A stretch of DNA of 64,000 nucleotides from Nansenia antarctica (Eukaryota > Chordata > Actinopteri > Argentiniformes > Microstomatidae): the NCBI GenBank assembly GCA_963989245.1, contig OZ022345.1, positions 26,089,347 to 26,153,346 on the forward strand, in the 5' to 3' direction. The position numbers were made by a program, and so were the translations under genes. The notes under the pieces were generated by a model. That model saw nothing but the letters and a program-made list of their open reading frames with translations, was not told the origin of the DNA and ran no database searches. Positions 1 to 9,296 of this stretch are shown here, piece after piece; the first letter of the stretch is position 1, and each line of letters starts with the position of its first letter.

Positions 1-696
1 AACGCACAAAAGCCAGCAGCTGAGCCTCCCCACTAACGTCGGTCATTTAATCTAATTGCAAAGCGAACTGACCTGCTTGCTTCATTTTATCCACCGACGG
101 GAGACGGTATTGTTTGATAATGGTACCAACTTGAGCGCGTCAGCTGCTTTCTTGTCCAGCATAGTTTTAGCCAAAATCATAGCGGCAGGCAAAATCAGAT
201 CTTCGGCGATTGAATGTGGGTTTTTTGACTTAGCCACTAGTAATGAAACAGCATAGGACGCCTCCAGTGCTTTGCTTGACACACTTGCCGCTTTTTTCAG
301 TGTAGCCTGACTTGACTTGAACTCTGACAGTTTTCGCTTGAAAAAGTCGTCAGTTTTACCAACAGTTGCTAGGTGTTTGGTGCTCTGGTGTCGCTGTAAA
401 TGGGCTGGCTTCATTTAATTATTAGCCAGGACTTCGCCGCAGAAAAAGCACTGTGGCTGTGGTGGATCAGCCGATGTACATGTAAATTTCTTTTTTTCTC
501 TGATCTGACCGTCTGATCTGCCTCTGATCTGACCGTCTGATCTGCCTCTGATCTGACCGTTACTGTAGCTGGTCGTTTTAGCCATCTGTCCATCTTTGCG
601 GTATACTGACAGGCCTAGCTGACGTGCGCGCGTAAATGAGCGTAAATGAACGTGATTTAAATGTGACGTGACTACCACTTGTGTTACAGTCATCAC
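1..696 (-). pseudogene. hAT transposase fragment (ZBED5/SCAND3-like), broken
   Basis: Read on the minus strand, this is the N-terminal part of a fish hAT-type transposase related to ZBED5/SCAND3 proteins. A zinc-finger start (CFFCGEVLANN, near 418-450) is followed in the same frame by TAA at 415-417 and then MKPAHLQRH with its finger histidines. A helical stretch with LPAAMILAKTML follows, down to about 100. Near 90 the frame shifts, because the continuation FALQLD...TDVSGEAQLLAFVR is read in another frame, with a second stop between LD and TDVSG. At least three lesions make it a pseudogene. The upstream part (about 500-560) has a repeated GQIRGRSD motif caused by a 24-bp tandem repeat. The gene runs off the left edge of the window. 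The assignment rests on remembered family motifs. Confidence 0.75.
498..563. repeat. 24-bp tandem repeat, about 2.7 copies
   Basis: The unit tctgatctgaccgtctgatc plus tgcc is repeated head to tail inside the transposase 5' coding region and preserves its frame. Confidence 0.7.
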
Positions 697-874
697 CTGT
701 CGGGGAGGAACTTAAGTTGCAGCGTACCATTTTAACAACAGGTTTATGAAACGACTATATTTAATTATTTTTTGGGAAAGGGAAATAAATTATAAGTCCA
801 AATCTTTCCACGTACCCCCTGCAATCCCCTCACGTACCCCTAGGGGTCCGCGTACCCCCGGTTGGGAACCACTG

Positions 875-1010
875 CATTAGAGGAGGGTCAGACAGAAAGA
901 CAGGTCCATTAGAGGAGGGTCAGTCAGACAGACAGACAGGTCCATTAGAGGAGGGTCAGACAGACAGACAGGTCCATTAGAGGAGGGTCAGACAGACAGA
1001 CAGGTCCACC
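875..1010. repeat. minisatellite, four units of 32-36 bp
   Basis: Units begin cattagaggagggtcag and end with a variable number of gaca plus ggtc. The array starts exactly where the hAT end stops. Confidence 0.8.
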
Positions 1011-1065
1011 TGTCGCCCCCACACTGCAGAACAAGGCTCTACTAATCATGTGTTTAACAGGCAGC

Positions 1066-1174
1066 ATTAACACACACACACACAGACACACACACATTCA
1101 GACACACACAGACACACGCACAGACACACACACGCACAGACACACACACACACACACAGACACACACACACACA

Positions 1175-1214
<40 letters not shown>

Positions 1215-1262
1215 CACAGACACAGACACACACACACACACACACACACATGCACACACATT
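1066..1262. repeat. CA microsatellite with CAGA interruptions
   Basis: Nearly pure (CA)n with scattered aga. Long open frames through it on both strands are artefacts. Confidence 0.95.
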
Positions 1263-1383
1263 TTAATCATTTATTTATGTCCACATAGAAACAAGTATAC
1301 AGGGACACAAATACTGAAGGCACAGATGGGATGCATTCACAAACAGACATGGACAATGTCTTTCACATACAACAGGACAAGAC

Positions 1384-2050
1384 TCACGGGTACAAGTAAC
1401 ACCGTCTCCGCCATATATGGCGGCTGCCAATAATCACAGAGACAGAGCAATACTTGCTGAGCCTTTTTGCTTCTCCCTTGGACATTCCCAGTAGACGTAG
1501 TCCTCTGACAACCAATCTGTGCACATGTCCAAGACTGCCAAATATAAAGACTAATAGCGTACACCTATAGCCTAGCTCTGAGATGGTATCTACAAGCTGC
1601 TGGTATTTCATGACCTTAGTCATGAAGGCTTCCTCTAGGCTTATATCAAAGGTGCATGCTACCTCTAATACAGACACCTCTCTGGACTCTTCATTAACAA
1701 CAACAACATCTGGTGTGTTAGCAGACAACTGTGAAAAGTGACATTGGTCATTACAGAAATTGAACATAGATGCATTGACACAAGCATGTGTATACATTTT
1801 CACTGTAACTGGAAAGTGGAGTGATATGTCCTTTACTATAAGGCTCACAATTCTGTCATGACGTGCTATATACATTCCTTTGTAAACATAACAGCCATTC
1901 AAGATGTGTGATAGTGTTTCTGTAACCTGTTCTGTGGTGTGGTGCAAGCAATGAGGAACCTGAGTGGAAGGAAACCAAATAGAGAGGTTGAGTCTGGTAG
2001 GAAGGACTTGTAATCTGGCCTTGGTTGTGAATATGACAATGTCCTCATCG

Positions 2051-2053
<3 letters not shown>
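1384..2053 (-). pseudogene. LINE C-terminus with restriction-like endonuclease domain
   Basis: A minus-strand frame of about 220 codons resembles the C-terminal end of non-LTR elements whose endonuclease is restriction-like and lies after the RT (R2/NeSL/CRE/Utopia type). In order it shows an HCLHH...HILNGC zinc-binding motif with a following ARHDRIV segment. Next comes the nuclease core PDVVVV...LEVACTFD...EEAF...KYQQLVD (PD...E...K-like residues), then a conserved tail GSLGHVHRLVVRGL and IGSRHIWRRR. The frame ends at 1384. Upstream it is lost in a CA repeat at about 2053, so the RT is absent here. A matching RT fragment of what looks like the same lineage lies at 51.28-51.97 kb. The clade is uncertain. 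It is not a host gene. Confidence 0.6.
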
Positions 2054-2083
<30 letters not shown>

Positions 2084-2148
2084 CTCTGACACTGCTTCTA
2101 ATAAGAGGGAGACATAGCAAGCAAGACGTGGGTGCGTGTGTGTGTGGT

Positions 2149-2180
<32 letters not shown>

Positions 2181-2182
2181 GT

Positions 2183-2217
<35 letters not shown>

Positions 2218-2231
2218 TTAGGTGTGTGGGT
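2051..2231. repeat. CA and GT microsatellites
   Basis: (CA)n at about 2051-2078 and (GT)n at about 2135-2231, the latter with three regularly spaced ggttag interruptions. Between them is about 55 bp of unique sequence. Confidence 0.9.
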
Positions 2232-2319
2232 GGGTGTCTTGACCATCTTCAAGGAGGCCAATCAATGCCTCTACATCTCAGGATCTTACAGTAACTTGTT
2301 AATGTTCACCATGGTAACC

Positions 2320-2472
2320 AGAGACAGGGGGGGGGGTGACAGGGAGAGAGGGAGGGGGGGGGGGAGGGGTAAACTATTTCTGTATAGAATATTGTATTGC
2401 AAAGGCGAGGGAGGCTGGGAGGTGGAAGATAGGGAGGGAGAGAGGGAGGGAGGCTGGGAGGTGGAAGATAGG
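2320..2472. repeat. G-rich purine tract with a 27-34 bp tandem unit
   Basis: G-runs at 2328-2365, then two copies of a unit containing gaggctgggaggtggaagat (about 2408-2434 and 2442-2472). A third copy lies across the L2 insertion at about 4018-4060. Confidence 0.75.
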
Positions 2473-4017
2473 TATGAATGAATGAATGAATGAATGGTCT
2501 TTATTGTCATTGATATAGTACAGGTACCAAACAACGAAATTTGGGAGGGGGGGCTGGTGCTAGGAAAAAAAACTAAAAACAAGAAGGGAAAAGAGCTGGT
2601 TTACATAAATAAAGGCTATGTACACTATCCACTATACTATACTATACAAATAAAACACTGTGCTGTACTCTATGCTATGCTATACCTATTCTAACATTTC
2701 CTATCTCTGAACCTTATGTACCCGAGGGTTGTCATATTGCACATAGTGTTATTGCACATTCATTTAAAGTGTCGCAGTTTGCAGGTTTGAAATGTTCACA
2801 GTTGTGTTTCAGTATTGCACTTGATTTCAATCTAGTAGCTGCCATCAAATTGTCTAGATTGTCCAGGGCCTAGAACCTAGGTCTTTGCTGTGTTCAGGGC
2901 CTGAATGGCCCTGGGGTAGAAGCTGAGCTTCAGTCTGTTTGTCCTTGCGAACATGGTCCTGAACCGCCTGTCCGAGGGCAGCCGAGCAAAGTGTTCGTAC
3001 CCAGGGTGGGATGGGTCTCTGGAGATCTTGGAGGCCTTCCTGAGGCAGCGTGTGTTGTACAGCTCTTCCAGAGAGGGGAGGGGGGCGCCGGTGATCTTCT
3101 GGGCCGATCTCACGACTCTCTGTAGCGCATTCCTCTCTGCGGCTGTGCAGCTGGAGAACCACACGCAGATGCAGTAGGTGAGGATGCTCTCCACTGCGCA
3201 GCGGTAGAAGGTCACAAGCATCTCCTGTCCGATGTGGTTTTTCCTGAGGACTCTCAGGAAGTAGAGCCGCTGTTGTGCCTTCTTGATGATGGCTGCTGTG
3301 TTGATCTTCCAGGACAGGTCATCCTGTATGTGCACCCCCAGGAATCGGAGGGTTGAGACTCTCTCCACGCTCCCTCCATCGACGAGCAGGGGCTGGACCT
3401 CAGATTTTTTCCTCCTGAAGTCCACGATGATTTCCTGGGTCTTTGACTGGTTCAGCAGCAGGTTGTTAACCTTGCACAGCTTGCCCAGCTGCTCCACCTC
3501 ATCCCTGTACGCCGCCTCGTCCCCCCCCTGAGATGCAGCCCACCACGGTGGTGTCGTCTGCAAACTTTACGATGGAGTTGCTGGGGTGGACGGGGGTGAA
3601 GTCGTAGGTGTAGAGGTTGTAGAGGATGGGGCTTAGCACGCAGCCCTGGGGGGACCCAGCGCTGAGTCTGAGGGCTGTGGAGGTGTGGGAGCCCACCCGC
3701 ACCCTCTGGGGGCGGTCAGACAGGAAGTCCTTGATCCATGCACATATAGAGTGTGATAGTCCCAGGTCTAGTAGTTTGGTCACTAGCCTGTCTGGAAGGA
3801 TGGTGTTGAAGGCAGAGCTGAAGTCCACAAAGAGCAGTCTCGCATAGCTGTTTCCCCTCTCCAGGTGGGATAGAGTGGAGTGGAGAGTCGTCGCGATGGC
3901 GTCCTCTGTGGACCTGTGGGCTCTGTAGGCGAACTGGAATGGATCCAGGTTGGGCGGGAGGCGTGTGACTATGTGGGCCCGGACTACTTTCTCTACTCCC
4001 TCTTCTCCCCTACTAGG
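2473..4017 (-). mobile_element. L2/CR1-type LINE, 5'-truncated copy A
   Basis: Non-LTR element on the minus strand. The 3' end is at 2473, with a gaatgaatgaatg tail and the family 3' terminus ggtctttattgtcattg. The coding part (about 2877-4010) is the RT: DPFQFAYRAHRSTEDA, FVDFSSAFNTI, GSPQGCVLSP, catalytic FADDTTVVG, then the thumb and C-terminus ending ALNTAKT. A one-base insertion in a C-run at about 3529 (absent from copy B at 19.5 kb) shifts the frame just after the FADD motif, so the RT is split into two overlapping frames (3499-about 4010 and 2877-3563). The N-terminal endonuclease is missing through 5' truncation. Confidence 0.9.
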
Positions 4018-4059
4018 TAGGGAGAGAGGGAGGGAGGGAGGCTGGGAGGTAGAAGATAG

Positions 4060-4573
4060 AGAGGGTAGACACTGCCAGTGCTGTGATGCATTATGATGCA
4101 TATATATATGTATAAAATCATTATCATTAATTTTAAGACATGTGGTGATTAACCGGTTTGCGTCCTAGAAAGGCGATGTGAGCTTCTCTTCAAATAAGGT
4201 AGGCCCAAGCAACAATTGAGTTGTTGGCAGATATTACAATTGGACCACGTTTGGTAGTGCATATGCAGGGTTTTTCCTGCATAGAGAATTATGAGGCGGC
4301 CGCCTCCGACAAAACTGCAATTGCGGCACTGCTCCGACGTGGTGGCGGGGGCGCTGTTTAACAAATAAGTTAGCTTTCGTTTTTGCTAGCGAAATAGCTG
4401 ATAGTTGATGTTGACTGCTCAAGGAGAATACATATTTGAAAGTACAGAATGCCTGAGAGCCTTATATTGCATTATATTACATTATATTTTGATTGGTCAT
4501 CTGGTGCCTGAATATTCTGTTTTCCTTTTAGGTGGACCTTTTCTGACATTGTTGGCTTAGGCTATGATAGAGC
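4060..4573. other. no gene recognised
   Basis: Moderately AT-rich sequence. I see no coding, RNA or transposon signature that I can name; short frames on both strands look accidental. Confidence 0.5.
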
Positions 4574-4581
4574 GTCTCTTC

Positions 4582-5335
4582 CAGTGGCGGACTGGCCACC
4601 GGGCAAGCCTGGCAAATGCCAGGAGGGCCGCGAGACTCTGGGCCGCTCAGAATGTATTATATAAAAATATATATATATTTGTAATTTTGTCTCTGGTGAT
4701 TTTAATTGAAAATAACTTATTTCAGCAGACCGCGGCCCAAAACATTTTATATCGGCCGGGCCATCCACGCAGTTCTGCATCGCGGATGCCCAGGGCCCTA
4801 AACCAATAGGAGCATATAGAACTGGAGCATGTAAACCAATAGGAGCAGAGCTTTAGGTAGCGGGGTAAACCAATAGGAGCAGAGCTCCACTCATAGAACT
4901 GGAGTATATCTCCATAACTATCGTAGTCAGCTCTGTATCGCCAGTGGACACGCACCTCATGTCATCATTCCGTTTATAACAGCAGTTAACGTTACACTGC
5001 TTTCATTTTCAGAATGGGGGAATTTGATGAGAGCGATGCAGTTAATGTGCAACAACTGGATGCAGGGAGCAAGTGTAGTTGGAAGTAGGAATGCACCGAA
5101 ATTCGCATGTATTGGGCCGAAAATAGCACAAAAAGTACATTCGGTGTGAAAAGGCTATTGAAAGAGATATTGACTGATGACTGCCTACTGATAATACATT
5201 ACAGCAAACATGTCGGTAGTTTGGCATCTGTCCTCTGAGTTTTTATGTTAACAATCCGTGTTGCGTGTTGTGTTTGGAAATAGGGCTGTTGTGTCGCAAA
5301 TGCCAGGGCTGTTTTTTGATCCCAGTCCGCCCCTG
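4582..5335. mobile_element. non-autonomous hAT with exact 8-bp target duplication
   Basis: Terminal inverted repeats CAGTGGCGGACTGG (4582) and ccagtccgcccctg (ending 5335) are flanked by the identical 8-bp gtctcttc (4574-4581 and 5336-5343), which is diagnostic for hAT insertion. Inside are three copies of aaaccaataggagca (4800-4880) and an exon-like remnant. That remnant is an acceptor tttcattttcag, then ATG at 5014 opening 24 codons (MGEFDESDAVNVQQ...) before TAG at 5086; it may be left over from a transposase gene. It is 754 bp and encodes no full protein. Confidence 0.85.
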
Positions 5336-5425
5336 GTCTCTTCTATCATGTAGCCAATAATTTCATCATTCTTGCATTGTGTTTTTGTTAAAAATGGCAT
5401 GGGATAATGTGTACTGAGAAAAGTA

Positions 5426-5426
<1 letters not shown>

Positions 5427-5515
<89 letters not shown>

Positions 5516-5524
5516 AGAGAGAGC
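5427..5524. repeat. compound (GT)n(GA)n microsatellite
   Basis: About 50 bp of GT runs directly into about 45 bp of GA. Confidence 0.95.
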
Positions 5525-5611
5525 GCTTTTGGCATCAGAAGGTTTTTGTAGGTAGCCTACTTCTCTAAAGAGCATTATTACTGTAACTTAGTTGGCACTG
5601 TATCTCGGATG

Positions 5612-5712
5612 TGATGCTGCTGTTGCTGCAGTGTGAACTATTGATGGGTATAGGCCCTAGACCTAATGGATTTATTAGCCCCCCCACTCAGTATCACCAC
5701 CAGCCGCCACTG
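5612..5712 (-). mobile_element. hAT terminus fragment
   Basis: On the minus strand the sequence starting at 5712 reads CAGTGGCGGCTGGTGG and continues into ggggggctaata, a typical fish hAT end. The partner end is not seen. Confidence 0.45.
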
Positions 5713-5786
5713 ATTATAATCGTTTTTAATTATTTTGGGGGGGTAAAAAAAATGGAGCTCCTGAGACCAGACAAAACTCAGACGGA

Positions 5787-5851
5787 TGACGTCATAATCA
5801 CAACAGTCGAGATGACATAATAACGTCACAATCAAATGTGGGTTTATAAAA
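5787..5851 (+). promoter_or_regulatory. TATA promoter with two CRE-like sites
   Basis: A full palindromic CRE (tgacgtca, 5787-5794), a second half-matching site (taacgtca, 5821-5828) and a TATA box (tataaaa, 5845-5851) stand in the usual order and spacing. A start near 5875 would give a short exon 1 ending at a consensus donor (acaag/gtaagc, cut after 5905). This suggests cAMP/ATF-CREB responsiveness, which is an inference only. Confidence 0.5.
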
Positions 5852-5874
5852 GGCAATCGATCCAGTTTGATGTC

Positions 5875-6485
5875 CGTATCACAAGGATCAACACGCTATC
5901 ACAAGGTAAGCGCCTGTGGACGGGGGGGGGGGGGGGGGGGGGGGTGTCTGGATGTGGCTGCGCGGGTGTGTGTGCGCGCGCGCGCTGAGTGTCAAAGTCT
6001 AACTCGTTTATTGTTTGAAAGTGATCAAAAGTGTATGCCAACAGAGATTCTTATATAAAGAGGCTTTTGCTTTTCAACCCGACGTCCTAGACATATTTTT
6101 TGAAGGTAGAAATACGAAAAGGATAATGGCTTTTTGGCACGTTGCACCTGCAACTGATGCTTCAATCACAATGTCACGCAATATCAACGTCAGTCACTTT
6201 TGAAGTTCAAACAAGTCATTCTATAATAATAATAATATAAATATAAAATACGTCATTTCACATTCTCTTCCTTGTTCAGTTGTTTGTAGAAAGTTATAGA
6301 AATGCCAAATAAGAAGAAGAACAAGGGAGATGACTTCAATTTCCAGTCTGCTTGGCAGCTTGAAAAGGAGTTTCACGATGACTACATCGCCTTAACCAAA
6401 TCTCTGGACGCCCGCGGGAACAACAAGGCCCAGGGAGCGGCCCCACAGGCCCACAGAGCAGCCAGCCCGGAGGACCAACCCAGAG

Positions 6486-6548
<63 letters not shown>

Positions 6549-7866
6549 CTGAGTAGAGATCAACGTGGGTCTTGTGTGTAAATTACCGGAGAGTCTTGAA
6601 TTACAGATTTGCGCTTTAAAAATGTGCCTTGACAAGTAAAAGTCTATGGGCTTGACGGCCCGCCTGTATTCTGTAAATTTCTTTTATTTATCTATTTTGT
6701 GTTGGAAGTAGTAGACATAATGCAAGAAACAGATCAGTATTCTTGCTAAAATTGATTTATTAATGTACTATGTTATAAGAATGTTCATGCATACATTCTA
6801 AATATTCCATTTGATGTCATAATACACTCCAGCAGACATCATACATTGCAGTTAATGGAAGTTATAGATTGCACAGTAAAATTCTAGAATGATTTGCAGA
6901 AATATTTTACTCCTGAAATTGAAAACATCACAACCATAACAAGGCCAAAATGGATAACAGAATAAGGGAAGGCAGATCTACATACCACAATATACATACT
7001 ACACTTAACAATAAACTTAATACAGCTGAAAATAATATTAGGTGTAAATGGATTGTATTAATAGGAATGTTGTAACTTTATCGGTTACATGATTAACTTT
7101 ATAGGTTACATGATTAACTTTATATGTTACATGATTAACTTTATCGGTTACATGATTCACTTTATAGGTTAAATGATTAACTTTATCGGTTACATGATTA
7201 ACTTTGTAGGTTACATGATTAACTTTATAGGTTACATTATTGATTAATATGTTACATGATTGAAAATTAAAAGAGATTGATTAATATGTTACATAACTTA
7301 AAGAAGTACATTTCTGTTGTATTGACTAAGAATAGGTAGAACTGCAGGTCCCAGATGGCCTTGCGGCAAGACGTCATAGAAGTTGACAGTTTAGTTTGTT
7401 GGTTTTGAGAAATGACTAGGGGACAAGTCATTATATAATAATAATATATAAATCTAAAATACGTAATTTCACATTCTCTTCCTTGTTTTTCATATTGTAG
7501 CCATGTATAACAATAGCTCAAGAACGACAAGAAGGAAGCATGAGCAGAAAGCGCGCTTTCAGGAGGCTGCTAGGCGCAGAGAGGAGGCTGCTAAGCTGAA
7601 GGTGGACAGAACTATTACGACTTCATATGCCAATGTGCTGGAGGTAAGCATTCCACAGATACAGGCACCCCAGAGAGCAGCGAGCCAGGCCGAGAGAGCA
7701 GCCTCCCAGGTCCAGAGAGCAGCCCCCCAGGTCCAGAGAGCAGCCCCCGAGAAGGAGAAGTCTCGTACGGACCCGATGTGTGAGCGTGTGCTGGTGGGGA
7801 TGAAGGAGAAGTTGAGGGCCCGATTGGAGGCCAAGAACTCTGAGTTTGAAGCCGAGAAGGCCAGAG

Positions 7867-7906
<40 letters not shown>

Positions 7907-8397
7907 TGAGTAGAGATCAATGTGGGTCTTGTGTGTAAATTACCAGAGTCTTGAATTACAGATTTTCGCTTAAAACATTTGCCTTGACAAGTAAAAGTCT
8001 ATGGGCTTGACGGCCCGCCTGTATTAATAGATTGTTGTAACGTTATAGGTTACATGATTAACTTTAATTGGTCCCAGACGGCCTTGCGGCAAGACGTCAT
8101 AGAAGTTGACAGTTTAGTTTGTTGTTTTTGAGAAATGCAAATTGGAACGTCCAGAATTAAAGTGAATATCCAGTGTAGGCCAACACATTTTTTTATATAA
8201 AGAAGCTTTCGCTTTATAACCCGACGTTCTAGCCATCATTTAGGAAGGTAGAAAATACTACAAGGATACGGATTTTTGGCCGTATCCTTGTAGTAATTTC
8301 ACATTAAGTAATTTCACATTCTCTTCCTTCCGTTTTTTATATTGTAGCCATGAGCCAGTTCTTTGTCTCTGAAAACTATACATATTCATGTGTGTGA
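5875..8397 (+). CDS. small four-exon gene with tandemly duplicated exon unit, function unknown
   Basis: Inferred model: non-coding exon 1 about 5875-5905 (donor gtaagc); exon 2 6290-6485 (acceptor tttgtag, ATG at 6302); exon 3 7501-7866 (acceptor catattgtag); exon 4 8348-8397 with stop TGA at 8395. Exons 2 and 3 both end cagag/gtgtgt in phase 1. Exons 3 and 4 both begin cc-ATG in phase 1, so 2+3+4 join in frame into about 200 residues. Exon 3 is 366 nt, phase 1-1. The product starts MPNKKKNKGDDFNFQ and has a basic, helix-prone stretch in exon 3 (RRKHEQKARFQEAARRREEA). It also has a degenerate repeat around QRAAS/QRAAP and a final acidic-basic helix (MKEKLRARLEAKN). No signal peptide or known domain is recognised. 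The flanking introns are duplicates of one another. Alternative: a decayed repeat family that happens to keep splice signals. Confidence 0.5.
6486..6545. repeat. GT microsatellite starting at a splice donor
   Basis: (GT)n followed by cgcgcg starts at the predicted donor after 6485; an equivalent but shorter GT tract follows 7866. Both are followed by the same 120-bp sequence (gctgagtagagatcaa... to gacggcccgcctgtatt). Confidence 0.8.
7068..7262. repeat. 21-bp minisatellite in intron 2
   Basis: About nine copies of gattaactttataggttaca with minor changes. A single copy remains in the equivalent place of the next intron (about 8036-8065), so the array expanded after the unit duplicated. Confidence 0.85.
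7867..8347. repeat. duplicated intron segments of the small gene
   Basis: 7904-8028 repeats 6546-6670. 8070-8140 repeats 7350-7420 (ggccttgcggcaagacgtca). 8170-8285 repeats 6030-6140 (tatataaag...cgacgt.ctag). 8295-8347 repeats 6250-6289 and 7455-7500 (atttcacattctcttcctt). These pairs define a repeated intron-exon unit. Confidence 0.75.
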
Positions 8398-8639
8398 ACT
8401 TGTATGCGAGTCTGTCATCTGTATCTCCAAGACCTTCACTTTTTTATAAAATATGAATATTGTAGTGCCACAATATAAACAATATGATATGATGACAAAT
8501 GATATCGTCAATTAATTAAGAATGAGATTTCTGAAACACTTCCGACGTAACTTAGAGCATCATGGTCATTTCAGGTGAATGAAACAGCTGCATTACAGAG
8601 ACGCTCATGTTTCCTTACCTGCGCTCATGTAACATTCAC
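8398..8639. other. possible 3' UTR, otherwise unassigned
   Basis: AT-rich sequence after the stop of the small gene. No perfect AATAAA is seen; weak variants such as aatata occur near 8452-8480. Confidence 0.3.
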
Positions 8640-9118
8640 CGATCTCCACATTTATAAAGTTGTTATGGTCGACCTGCTCAACTTCCTCACGACCAGGGAG
8701 AATTGTAGCAGATTGAAGGTGTAATGTCTGCCCTCCGACACAGCTATAAACTTCATAATCACTCGTGAGGTCTTCGCTTCAGCACTCTGTTCGTTTCCAC
8801 TGTCTGAGTTGTGGCTCTCGTTCCTTCGTGTCGCGGGAATAGACTCCTAGTCTGTCCGAGGACAGATTGATGACCTAAGTGGGTCATAAACCTCCTGGAG
8901 CTCAGGGGCTCTCTGGGGCTCTTGGTAGCAACAGATGGTAGTATTGATGTGCTCTAGAGTGCATATAAGCGCGCAGGCAGGATGAGAGGGTTAGTTCTTA
9001 CTTGTTGAAGGTTCTGTTCTGGTTGTGAGTAATGAACTCATCATTCTGTAGAATTATTAGATGTTTTGATTCAATAAAAAGTCATTGAATGGCATCGACG
9101 GTCATGGTCCGACCTGTG
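8640..9118 (+). mobile_element. degenerate LTR-like repeat
   Basis: It shares a diagnostic block (taatgtctgccctc, cacagctataaac, aatcactcgtg, gtcttcgcttcagcactc, tcgcgggaatag) with the copies at 37.1 and 45.4 kb. It carries aataaa near 9075 and ends ...cctgtgaca. The pattern of a TATA-like/polyA block and a tgaca end suggests a solo LTR, but no target duplication was found. Confidence 0.35.
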
Positions 9119-9130
9119 ACAAAGCATGAA

Positions 9131-9285
9131 TATATGTTAGGGTACATGTGGGAAAACTAGGGTTAGGGTTAGGTGCTAGGGTGCTACGGTTAGGGTTAGG
9201 ATTAGGGTTAGACATGCCAGCATGTACCAAGTCACCCTAGCACCTAACCCTAACCCTAGTTTTCCCACATATACCGTAACATATA
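9131..9285. repeat. inverted repeat of telomere-like sequence
   Basis: The 53-bp arms 9131-9183 and 9233-9285 are reverse complements with two mismatches, around a 49-bp loop. The arms carry actagggttagggttagg and the loop adds further ttaggg copies. Confidence 0.85.
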
Positions 9286-9296
9286 CATTTTACTTA

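Larger units (their letters stand above)
1..874 (-). mobile_element. hAT DNA transposon, right-hand end
   Basis: The transposase remnant lies inside an element whose terminal inverted repeat ends at 874: read on the minus strand it begins CAGTGGTTCCCAACC, a common hAT terminus. The sub-terminal region 800-860 has the repeated cgtaccccc blocks common in fish copies. The candidate 8-bp target duplication would be cattagag (875-882); the other end lies outside the window. Confidence 0.65.

Noticed and set aside
1048..1270. His-Thr and Cys-Val repeat proteins
   Set aside because: CA microsatellite translations; the same holds at 2.1, 5.4, 6.5, 44.2 and 50.6 kb.
9131..9285. Chromosome end
   Set aside because: Only a few ttaggg units, inverted and embedded between ordinary repeats; an interstitial site.
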